From an uncultured Erysipelotrichaceae bacterium (lineage in GTDB: Bacteria > Bacillota_I > Bacilli_A > RF39 > UBA660): 5,626 nt of DNA. The notes under the pieces are model-generated. The model searched no databases and had not been told where the DNA came from. It saw only the letters and a program-made list of their open reading frames with translations. Positions 1-5,429 of the stretch are shown here, in pieces; position 1 is the stretch's first letter; every line of letters begins with the position of its first letter. The DNA is taken from assembly GCA_902783345.1 (NCBI GenBank), contig CACZQI010000046.1, positions 1 to 5,626 on the forward strand, given 5' to 3'. Position numbers and translations under genes: made by a program.

Positions 1-24
1 ATTAATCTTATCGATTAAGTTCAT
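1..24 (-). CDS. rplS: 50S ribosomal protein L19, N-terminal start only (partial)
   Basis: Only the first eight codons are inside the window and they read MNLIDKIN, a typical start of bacterial L19. An AAGGGAG Shine-Dalgarno lies 7 nt upstream of the ATG, and a promoter and structured leader precede it. L19 sits at the 30S-50S interface of the ribosome, and its gene classically follows rimM-trmD, which is the order here apart from one inserted gene. The identification rests on the short N-terminus, the synteny and the leader, not on a domain match. The gene continues beyond position 1. Confidence 0.8.
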
Positions 25-102
25 AACGATTCTCCCTTCAACTATATTTCGCATTAATCATACTTATAGTAGCGGATTAAAGGAGCCCATAAATAAACGA
101 GC
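25..102 (-). promoter_or_regulatory. Structured rplS leader that can pair its own Shine-Dalgarno (L19 leader candidate)
   Basis: The predicted transcript starts near 102 and has about 78 untranslated nt before the rplS ATG. CUCCUUU at 85-79 is complementary to the Shine-Dalgarno AAGGGAG at 38-32 (seven pairs, one G-U). Enclosed between them is a hairpin: UUAAUC (80-75) pairs with GAUUAA (59-54), followed by a one-sided CGC bulge (74-72), then UACU (71-68) pairs with AGUA (64-61) across an AUA loop. The two elements share bases 80-79. Firmicute rplS genes are known to carry an L19-binding leader, and the bulged hairpin next to the ribosome binding site resembles it from memory. I infer translational or transcriptional autoregulation by L19. 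Confidence 0.6.
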
Positions 103-108
103 AAATTG

Positions 109-137
109 ATTATAGCAAATAAAAAGCCTAAATTCAA
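109..137 (-). promoter_or_regulatory. Sigma-A type promoter of rplS, -35 inside the terminator loop
   Basis: On the minus strand TTGAAT (137-132) is followed after exactly 17 nt by TATAAT (114-109). The -10 is extended by a TG at the usual position (TGCTATAAT). This is close to the vegetative sigma consensus TTGACA-N17-TATAAT. A start at the G near 102 is expected. The -35 box falls in the 7-nt loop and adjoining stem base of the terminator that ends the trmD operon, so the promoter and terminator share DNA. Confidence 0.8.
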
Positions 138-144
138 GGCTTTT
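117..144 (-). terminator. Rho-independent terminator of the rimM-trmD operon
   Basis: AAAAGCCT (144-137) and AGGCTTTT (129-122) form a perfect 8-bp stem around a 7-nt loop. On the minus strand the stem runs into TTTTT-A-TTT. It lies about 35 nt after the stop codon of the preceding gene. Read on the plus strand the hairpin also has a short T run (TTTTAC), so it could work weakly in both directions, but no plus-strand gene is seen here. Confidence 0.85.
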
Positions 145-179
145 ACTTAAGTTTATGCGTATAATCAATATTTTTTAAC

Positions 180-575
180 TTATCTTACTCTTCGACCAAT
201 TGATGGCATAGCCATTTTTTTATTTCTTGCGATTTTTTTAAGTTCATTACTAAGAAGATGAATTTTTTTCATAAATGATTTTTTCTCACTATTAGATAAG
301 TACTTTTCATATTTATTTAAATACATTGTATAAACTCTTGATAATTCATCAAGTAAATATTCAGCGCCAGATGGATCATCACTTTCACTTAAAAATAGTA
401 AAATTTGTTTAACTAATCTTTCAAATTCAGGTAATAATTTTTTAAGTATTAAAATATCTATTATTTTTTGATTATAAATAGTTATATTTAATTTATTTAT
501 TTTTGTTTCATAACCAGATAGTTCAATAATACTATCACTTTTTATTTTGCCTTTTCTTTTAGTTAATTTATACAT
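180..575 (-). CDS. Small basic helical protein of unknown function, downstream of trmD
   Basis: I do not recognise this 131-residue protein. It is strongly basic at both ends: a Lys/Arg-rich first 12 residues and a C-terminus from residue 112 ending in IGRRVR. Residues 36-62 are hydrophobic and probably helical but contain charges, so a membrane segment is unlikely. Residues 72-118 look like two amphipathic helices. There is no signal peptide, cysteine or enzyme motif. The ATG lies 2 nt after the trmD stop and has a GGGGG ribosome binding site 7-8 nt upstream, inside the trmD end, so translation is probably coupled. A basic, soluble protein in a ribosome/tRNA operon could bind RNA, but that is inference from context. 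It occupies the place directly after trmD where rplS is usually found. Confidence 0.8.
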   Translation of the reverse strand: MYKLTKRKGKIKSDSIIELSGYETKINKLNITIYNQKIIDILILKKLLPEFERLVKQILLFLSESDDPSGAEYLLDELSRVYTMYLNKYEKYLSNSEKKSFMKKIHLLSNELKKIARNKKMAMPSIGRRVR

Positions 576-577
576 TT

Positions 578-1243
578 TTATTCCCCCAATAAATCGCTAC
601 GATTTTCTTTAGTAACTCTTAATTTTTCACTTTGACGATATTCATTTATTTTTTGATGATTACCTGATAAAAGTACTTCTGGCACTTTCATATTACGATA
701 TACTTCTGGTTTAGTATAAACAGGATAATCAAGTAAACCATCGTTAAAACTTTCACTATCTAAACTTTCCTTATTAATAACGCCATCTATAAGCCTAATG
801 ACACTATCACAAATCATCATAGCAGGTAATTCTCCACCAGTTAATACAAAGTCACCAATCGATATAATCTCATCGGCTAAAGTTTTAATTCGTTCATCAA
901 ATCCTTCATAGTGACCACATATTATTATTAAATGCTTGATTTGTGTGTATTTTTTAGCAAGTACTTGATTAAAAGTTTTTCCTTCTGGAGATAAAAGCAC
1001 AATATACGAATCTTTAGTTTTAATATCATCAATTGCTTCAAATATTGGTTCACATCTTAAAACCATACCAGCGCCACCACCATATGGGGTATCATCTACT
1101 TGTTTATTAGATAAATGCGAATAATCACGAAAATTAATTATTTCAATTTCTACTTTTTTATTATCTATTGCTCTAGAAATGATAGATTCAGTTAAAAAAC
1201 CATCAAACATATGAGGAAATAAAGATAAAATACTTATTTTCAT
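578..1243 (-). CDS. trmD: tRNA (guanine-N1-)-methyltransferase TrmD
   Basis: TrmD uses S-adenosylmethionine to make m1G37 next to the anticodon, which prevents +1 frameshifting; it is a cytoplasmic dimer with a trefoil-knot (SPOUT) fold. Family signatures are all visible: DDTPYGGGAGM (50-60), GHYEGFDERI (110-119), SIGDFVLTGGELP (128-140), Arg150 matching the catalytic Arg154 of E. coli, LLDYPVYTKPEV (170-181) and VLLSGNH (190-196). At 221 residues it is shorter than the roughly 240-255 usual, the loss being at the C-terminus. Glu164 stands where E. coli has Asp169. The ATG overlaps the rimM stop (ATGA), and a GGAGGG site (1258-1253) lies 9 nt upstream, inside rimM. The ORF is intact. Confidence 0.98.
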   Translation of the reverse strand: MKISILSLFPHMFDGFLTESIISRAIDNKKVEIEIINFRDYSHLSNKQVDDTPYGGGAGMVLRCEPIFEAIDDIKTKDSYIVLLSPEGKTFNQVLAKKYTQIKHLIIICGHYEGFDERIKTLADEIISIGDFVLTGGELPAMMICDSVIRLIDGVINKESLDSESFNDGLLDYPVYTKPEVYRNMKVPEVLLSGNHQKINEYRQSEKLRVTKENRSDLLGE

Positions 1244-1719
1244 ACCATTAATCCCTCCACATCTTTGACATATATAACTTTATTTAATTTATTTACTTTA
1301 ATAATATAATTTGCTTTTATAGGAATATAAAATTTATCATTTACTTTAATTAAAGGATTAATACTATTATCATCATAATCAGTAACTTTGCCAATATAGT
1401 TATTATTATCTCTTACTTCATAGTCAATTAGTTCGCTAATGATATATTCATCATCATTTAAATTTAAATCCTCTTTATTAAAAAATACATCTTGGTTAAT
1501 TAAATATTCAACTTCATTAATATCTTTTAAATTATTAACTACCACTAAATAATTATGATGATGAAAACGAACATTAGTTATTTTATAGGCTATACGATTA
1601 ATATATAAATTATTTCCTACCACAAAAACTTTATCTGGCATCTCAAAACGGGTAACTATTTTTAGTTCCCCTTTAAGACCAAAAGTATTAACAATTTTAC
1701 CTACATTTATATATTCCAT
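1240..1719 (-). CDS. rimM: Ribosome maturation factor RimM
   Basis: RimM binds ribosomal protein S19 and helps the 30S head and the 3' domain of 16S rRNA mature. The 159-residue length is normal to slightly short. The N-terminal RimM barrel (about 1-84) begins with the family pattern VGKIVNTFGLKGELKI (6-21). The C-terminal PRC-barrel (about 92-158) shows ISELIDYEV, GKVTDYDDN and a YIPI...VKDVEGLM ending that matches the usual IPF...EGLL. The start is supported by this N-terminus, but the upstream sequence (AAATAAAGTT) has no good Shine-Dalgarno. It lies 22 nt after the preceding gene, so translation may depend on coupling. It overlaps trmD by 4 nt. Confidence 0.97.
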   Translation of the reverse strand: MEYINVGKIVNTFGLKGELKIVTRFEMPDKVFVVGNNLYINRIAYKITNVRFHHHNYLVVVNNLKDINEVEYLINQDVFFNKEDLNLNDDEYIISELIDYEVRDNNNYIGKVTDYDDNSINPLIKVNDKFYIPIKANYIIKVNKLNKVIYVKDVEGLMV

Positions 1720-1741
1720 AACTTTATTTTATCAATATTTA

Positions 1742-2383
1742 TTATCTTTTTAAAGTATTTTCTTTAGGTAATTTATTTTCTAAAGTATGATAAATTTCAA
1801 TTTTAGATAATGGCCATAATCTTGTTTTATAACCTTTTAGTTTATCAATTTCCCATTTATTAACTAAGCCACTATCAAGATACATATAAACAGCTCTCAT
1901 TAAAGATAAATCTTCTTTAAATGATTCGTATGAAATAGGATTCAATAAACCAATTGCCATTTTTTCAGGATTAAAAGCAGATATAGAATTTTTAACTAAT
2001 AATAAATCTTTGTATAGAAGTGTATCATCATAATATGTTTTTAATCCTTTTTTCTTAAGCATTAAATCTCTAGCAAATTCCTTTACTATTTCAGAGAATT
2101 TTTTAAATAATAAAATATATAGATTAATTACTTCTTCTAAATCTTTACTTATCATTATGTCATTAGCAAGTGTATTTCTTTGTACTCTGTAATAAGACCA
2201 TTTTACATAATATGGAATAATGTTATAGCATTTAAATACCTCATTATAAGTGCTTTTACTATTATGAATATATAAATCTAATGATTGATAATATAAGTAA
2301 GTAATCTTATTTAAATATTCTCTTGGTAAGACTTCATCTAAATCTTTTTGAATTCTTTCAAGTGTTTCTCCTAAACTAATCAT
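1742..2383 (-). CDS. Uncharacterised helical cytoplasmic protein, first gene of the rimM-trmD operon
   Basis: I do not recognise this 213-residue protein. It is Lys-, Leu- and Tyr-rich and probably all-helical, with one long helix-like stretch at 80-112. The conspicuous spots are a tyrosine/tryptophan cluster IPYYVKWSYYRVQRN (56-70) and a C-terminal RLWPLSKIEIYHTLENKL (188-205). There is no signal peptide, transmembrane segment, metal-binding cluster or nucleotide-binding motif. The ATG has an AGAGGG site (2395-2390) 6 nt upstream. It appears to be transcribed from its own promoter just after the terminator of the upstream operon and is followed by rimM after 22 nt. In Bacillus the position before rimM is taken by rpsP, ylqC and ylqD; I see no likeness to S16 or a KH domain here. 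Confidence 0.82.
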   Translation of the reverse strand: MISLGETLERIQKDLDEVLPREYLNKITYLYYQSLDLYIHNSKSTYNEVFKCYNIIPYYVKWSYYRVQRNTLANDIMISKDLEEVINLYILLFKKFSEIVKEFARDLMLKKKGLKTYYDDTLLYKDLLLVKNSISAFNPEKMAIGLLNPISYESFKEDLSLMRAVYMYLDSGLVNKWEIDKLKGYKTRLWPLSKIEIYHTLENKLPKENTLKR

Positions 2384-2409
2384 TATAAACCCTCTTTCTT
2401 TAAATGGCT

Positions 2410-2438
2410 ATTATATAGTATTTTAATTAAAAAATAAA
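2410..2438 (-). promoter_or_regulatory. Probable promoter of the operon containing rimM and trmD
   Basis: A perfect TATAAT lies at 2415-2410 on the minus strand, preceded by further TA. The best -35 at 17-nt spacing is TTTATT (2438-2433), a weak match, and there is no TG extension. A start near 2403 would give a leader of about 20 nt before the ATG at 2383. The main support is context: the gap is 69-70 nt, it follows a terminator, and the downstream genes need a promoter. Confidence 0.45.
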
Positions 2439-2455
2439 CCCTTTTTAAGAGTTTA
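2429..2455 (-). terminator. Rho-independent terminator of the der operon, containing the last gene's stop codon
   Basis: As RNA on the minus strand, UAAACUCUU (2455-2447) pairs with AAGGGUUUA (2443-2435). This makes nine pairs including one U-G, around an AAA loop, followed directly by six U (2434-2429). The first three bases of the stem are the UAA stop of the upstream gene, so the hairpin starts inside the coding sequence. The stem is AU-rich, so termination may be incomplete. Confidence 0.75.
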
Positions 2456-3112
2456 CCTTTGAATTTTTAAATTTTGATAGTTATCAATAACCAAATATTC
2501 AAATATATCTTTAAATTCATCATATTTAACCTGATTATTAGCCTTATAACCAATAATAAAATCAGTATCTTCTTTTAATTTTTTATATTTAATATTATCA
2601 AAATTATCAATATCATAACTTTTAAAATCTGGTTTAATAAAGAAACTTTTTAGAGTAAATTTACGCTTTTTGGTAATTATTTCACCTACTTTAATATTTG
2701 CGTGATTTTTATTAATTTCACTTATTACTTTAGGAGCGCCAATTACAAGGAAATCTCCTTGATAATTTTCTAACATTTCATATATTTTTTTATTACGATT
2801 ATTAATTTTTAAATCAAATATTATTTCAACTTTACCATTAATAAGTTTTAAAGCTTCATCCAAAGTAGGAATATGATAAAAAGATATATAATCTAAATCT
2901 TCATAAGTCATATCACTTATTTTATCTTTTATGTTTTGAAGGCGTGATAGACTACTATCTTCATAAATAATAAAAACATGATCTTTAGTTTCTCTAACTG
3001 TTAAGTAAATATTTAGTTTTAGTTTTAAAGTGCCTGTTATGGCTTCTAAAGTACTTTCAAATATATTTTTATTATCATATAATCCTTTATTTAAAAATAA
3101 TTTATTTTTCAT
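2453..3112 (-). CDS. Glycerophosphodiester phosphodiesterase-like protein, probably catalytically inactive
   Basis: With a start at 3112 the product has 219 residues. Its order of motifs follows the GDPD TIM-barrel family: an N-terminal NKG where enzymes have HRG, E-S-T (19-21) for E-N-T, then NIYLTVRETKD for IELDVRLTKDG, YED for FHD, L-S-R (55-57), SDMTYEDL, IPTLDEAL (81-88), DLK for ELK, and a late KPDF...IIGYKANN for the usual IGWTVN. Active members hydrolyse glycerophosphodiesters to sn-glycerol 3-phosphate and an alcohol using paired acid-base histidines and a metal held by Glu and Asp. Here both histidines and both metal ligands are replaced (Asn8, Tyr36, Thr38, Glu51). There is no signal peptide. 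ATG at 3124 is an alternative start, but it lacks a ribosome binding site; the chosen one is 1 nt past the upstream stop. The fold is a pattern-based call made by eye. Confidence 0.75.
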   Translation of the reverse strand: MKNKLFLNKGLYDNKNIFESTLEAITGTLKLKLNIYLTVRETKDHVFIIYEDSSLSRLQNIKDKISDMTYEDLDYISFYHIPTLDEALKLINGKVEIIFDLKINNRNKKIYEMLENYQGDFLVIGAPKVISEINKNHANIKVGEIITKKRKFTLKSFFIKPDFKSYDIDNFDNIKYKKLKEDTDFIIGYKANNQVKYDEFKDIFEYLVIDNYQNLKIQR

Positions 3113-3122
3113 ATTACCTTCC
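3113..3122 (-). promoter_or_regulatory. Ribosome binding site that favours the 3112 start of the GDPD-like gene
   Basis: GGAAGG at 3122-3117 lies 4 nt before the ATG at 3112. The alternative in-frame ATG at 3124 is preceded only by AT-rich sequence (GAATTAA). Starting at 3112 also leaves seven residues before the first family motif, the usual distance in short GDPD proteins. Confidence 0.55.
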
Positions 3123-3830
3123 ATTTAATTCATACATTAAAATACTTGCTGATACTCCAGCATTTAAACTTTCACATTTTTTATTCATTTTAATATATAA
3201 ATTTTCATCACATAAATCATTTAGTTTATCATTCATGCCAAATGCTTCAGAACCTATAATTAAAGCATGCAAATTATCATCTTTTTTAACTATATTACCA
3301 TTATGAACATCCGTTCCATAAATTTTATAACCTAAGACTTTTAATTTAGGAATTACTTCTTCTAAGTCTTCAACTAATATATTAACTTTAAAAAGCATTC
3401 CCTCAGTTGCTCTTACTACTTTAGGATTATAAACATCAACCGTTTCTTTGCTTAGTATGATAGTTTTATAATTAAATGCTACGGCACTTCTTATAATTGT
3501 GCCTAAGTTTCCTGGATCTTTTATATCATCTAATATAATAATATTTCTTTCTATTTTTGTATTTTGAGGTATATGACATATAGCAACTACTTTAGGATTA
3601 GTTGTTAAGTCAGAAACCTTTTTAAGTACATCTTCACTAACATAAGTTACATTACCATAAATATTTTCTTCTCCATTTAAAAGAAGTATTTCTTTAACTA
3701 TCCCTTCACTTAAGGCTTCACTAACTAAATGAGTACCGGCAGCAATAAAAAGGCGTGATTCTTTACGATACTTTTTATCATTTAATTTAGCATAATTTTT
3801 TATTTTTTCATTATTTATAGATTCTATCAT
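3114..3830 (-). CDS. TrmH/SpoU-family RNA 2'-O-ribose methyltransferase
   Basis: SPOUT methyltransferases of this family transfer a methyl from S-adenosylmethionine to a ribose 2'-OH of rRNA or tRNA. The 238-residue protein has an N-terminal substrate-binding domain (about 1-85, with LNDKKYRKESRLFIAAG) and the three SpoU motifs: LDDIKDPGNLGTIIRSA (100-116, with Asn108 and catalytic-type Arg114), LIIGSEAFGM (190-199) and IKMNKKCESLNAGVSASI (213-230). The closest named relatives are probably B. subtilis YsgA or RlmB-type 23S rRNA enzymes, but the target nucleotide cannot be read from sequence. Two small departures are Ala31 where many relatives have Glu (F-x-x-E-G) and Lys214 in place of the usual Pro of IPM. 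The ATG overlaps the preceding stop (ATGA). An AAAGGA stretch about 12 nt upstream is rather distant for a ribosome binding site. Confidence 0.95.
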   Translation of the reverse strand: MIESINNEKIKNYAKLNDKKYRKESRLFIAAGTHLVSEALSEGIVKEILLLNGEENIYGNVTYVSEDVLKKVSDLTTNPKVVAICHIPQNTKIERNIIILDDIKDPGNLGTIIRSAVAFNYKTIILSKETVDVYNPKVVRATEGMLFKVNILVEDLEEVIPKLKVLGYKIYGTDVHNGNIVKKDDNLHALIIGSEAFGMNDKLNDLCDENLYIKMNKKCESLNAGVSASILMYELNGR

Positions 3831-4474
3831 GAATGGTTTAATTCCTTTCTTGCTTCTTTGTAATAAGGATAGTATTTAGCTACTTCCTTCCAAAATAGAT
3901 TACTATGATTCATATATTTAAAATGACATAATTCGTGAATAATAACATAATCAATTAAATGAACATCTTTACTTATTAAATCAGTATTTAAAGTAATAGT
4001 CATACTTTTAGTATTACATACACCCCATTTAGATTTCATTTTACGCACCCTTAATTTAAAATTAGGTAAAGAAGTAAAATTATTTTTAATATTTTCAACT
4101 CTTTTTGAAAAAACATCATAAGATAAAGAGTATACATATGCTTTGGCTTTTTCAAGATTTTCCGCATAAATATAATCATTGCTTATATAAGGATTACCTA
4201 CTTGATTTATTAAAATAAGTTTATTTCCTAAATAATATATATCTAAATTAGGCTCATTTTTCTTAACCATTTTTGTATGCATTTTCATTATAGCATGCTC
4301 GTTTTCTTTAAGTAAAGTTTCAATATATTTTTTACTTACTATTTTAGGCGCAGTTACATATATATTTAAATCTTCTTTAACTCTAAAATAGATGTTTTTA
4401 ATTCTTTTATATTGAATAAAATATACAAATTCTTGATTATTTAAAATAATTTTATTTTGCACTGTAGATTTCAT
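3827..4474 (-). CDS. YgjP-like zinc metalloprotein (DUF45/WLM-type metallopeptidase)
   Basis: The 215-residue product has the layout of the YgjP/DUF45 family: a beta-rich N-terminal part (about 10-45, KRIKNIYFRVKEDLNIYVTAP), then RKMKSKWGVCN (144-154), and a zinc motif HELCHFKYMNH (180-190). His180, His184 and His190 would bind zinc, with Glu181 as the general base; SNLFWKEVAKYYP follows as usual. These proteins have a zincin fold related to SprT and M48 peptidases, but a peptidase role is not established, and E. coli YgjP has been reported to act on UTP. No signal peptide or membrane segment is seen, so it should be cytoplasmic. The ATG lies 23 nt inside the end of the upstream gene and has only a weak ribosome binding site (AAAAGAATGGT), suggesting translational coupling. 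It overlaps the next gene by 4 nt. Confidence 0.93.
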   Translation of the reverse strand: MKSTVQNKIILNNQEFVYFIQYKRIKNIYFRVKEDLNIYVTAPKIVSKKYIETLLKENEHAIMKMHTKMVKKNEPNLDIYYLGNKLILINQVGNPYISNDYIYAENLEKAKAYVYSLSYDVFSKRVENIKNNFTSLPNFKLRVRKMKSKWGVCNTKSMTITLNTDLISKDVHLIDYVIIHELCHFKYMNHSNLFWKEVAKYYPYYKEARKELNHS

Positions 4475-5429
4475 ACCATTCTTTTAATTTAGATAAACCT
4501 TCTGAAGTAATATTCTTTATAAATTCCCAAGTAATATTATAAGAATTTTTCATTAATTTAAAGTCTTCTTTTGCCATTTCACATACATCATCATTTTTTT
4601 GACAATATTCACTTGTTTTATTTAAATATAAAGTAACTAATTTAGTTTTAATATTTTGATAAGATGATGATAATTCATCTTTATAATTTGGATAATGTTT
4701 TTCAATTAAATTATCTAATTTTAAAGTAAGTTCAATGACTTTAAGTTTAGTTTTATTAGTTAAATCTTTAAAATAAACTCCATCGATATCTTTATCATAA
4801 AAAATAAAATCTATAACTTTAACAAAGTATTCTTTAGCTTTAGTTTTAAAGCCATCGTTATTTTGATTATTTTTTATTCCTTTAATTTTATTTTCTAAAT
4901 TTGTAAGAACAATACTATCTTTAGATAATACTACGGCTTTTTTAGTTGTTGTAGTTTTTATAGTAGTAGTAGTTTTAACATTATTATTTATTACTGGTTT
5001 AGTAGTAGTAGTTGTAGTAGTATTTTTAACTTGCGCTGAATTATTTTCTTCATTACTAGAAGTTTCAAGAGTTTTATCTTTATCTTTTATTTTACTTGGC
5101 AATTCACTATTATTAATAACAAATTCATATTTTTGAATAACTACTTTAGGCGGATAAGTTTCCAAATACTCACCACTCGTAGTAATTTTAACAATATCTC
5201 CTTCTTTAAGATTAGCAATATCTAACTCAATAATAGGATGTTTTTCTTTTATTTCATCACTAATTGGTTCCGCTAAAGCAAAGGAATTATAAGCTTCTTT
5301 AACTCTTACTTCAAATTCTTCTTTATGCATTTTTGTTTTGATTATATAGAAAGCTAAGCCAAAAAGTATTAGTAATAAAACCGTTACGATTAAATATTTA
5401 AATATCATTTCTTTATTTAGTTTAATCAT
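4452..5429 (-). CDS. Single-pass membrane protein: OB-like domain, Thr-rich linker, helical C-terminal domain
   Basis: I do not recognise this 325-residue protein as a named family. A short basic N-terminus ([11 protein letters not shown]) leads into one transmembrane helix (about 11-31), with a Lys-rich exit. Residues 38-105 read like a small OB fold ([15 protein letters not shown]...[10 protein letters not shown]...YPPKVV), resembling DUF3221/YobA-type extracellular domains; this likeness is by eye. Residues 110-136 are polar and 137-162 are a Thr-rich linker. Residues 168-325 are helical, with Cys276 and Cys283 close enough for a disulfide. Topology with the bulk outside the cell is inferred from the linker and the cysteines. 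The start at 5429 is chosen because an AGGAG site sits 8 nt upstream and the ATG overlaps the der stop by 8 nt. The frame stays open 18 codons further up, but that stretch lies inside der. Confidence 0.85.
   Translation of the reverse strand: MIKLNKEMIFKYLIVTVLLLILFGLAFYIIKTKMHKEEFEVRVKEAYNSFALAEPISDEIKEKHPIIELDIANLKEGDIVKITTSGEYLETYPPKVVIQKYEFVINNSELPSKIKDKDKTLETSSNEENNSAQVKNTTTTTTTKPVINNNVKTTTTIKTTTTKKAVVLSKDSIVLTNLENKIKGIKNNQNNDGFKTKAKEYFVKVIDFIFYDKDIDGVYFKDLTNKTKLKVIELTLKLDNLIEKHYPNYKDELSSSYQNIKTKLVTLYLNKTSEYCQKNDDVCEMAKEDFKLMKNSYNITWEFIKNITSEGLSKLKEWYEIYSAK
4944..5021 (-). repeat. ACT/ACA codon repeat encoding the Thr-rich linker
   Basis: Two trinucleotide tracts flank a short Asn/Val/Lys spacer. 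At 5021-5001 there are seven consecutive Thr codons (six ACT, one ACA), and at 4973-4944 there are two runs of four Thr codons split by Ile-Lys. In the protein this is a flexible, Ser/Thr-type spacer (residues 137-162) between the membrane-proximal OB-like domain and the helical domain. Changes in repeat number would stay in frame and alter linker length only. Confidence 0.8.

Noticed and set aside
160..165. TATAAT on the plus strand as a promoter
   Set aside because: No -35-like hexamer lies 16-18 nt upstream and there is no plus-strand gene for it to serve; chance is likely in such AT-rich DNA.
2381..2386. TATAAT on the minus strand overlapping the ATG at 2383 as a -10 box
   Set aside because: It would start transcription after the start codon; the TATAAT at 2415-2410 is correctly placed.
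2453..3112. Annotation as an active glycerophosphodiester phosphodiesterase
   Set aside because: Both catalytic histidines and both metal-binding acids of the E-x-D motif are replaced, so the enzymatic name would mislead.
3113..3124. ATG at 3124 as the start of the GDPD-like gene
   Set aside because: No Shine-Dalgarno precedes it and it would overlap the methyltransferase end by 11 nt; the ATG at 3112 has GGAAGG just upstream and the usual distance to the first motif. It remains possible.
3827..3830. Reading UGA as tryptophan (code 4) at the end of the YgjP-like gene
   Set aside because: A UAG follows immediately, so this site alone cannot decide, but the UGG tryptophan in SKWG, unbroken frames without internal UGA, and the ATGA overlaps favour code 11.
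4944..5021. The repeat tract as a CRISPR or phase-variation element
   Set aside because: It is a trinucleotide codon repeat inside a gene without spacer structure, and unit changes keep the frame, so on-off switching is not expected.
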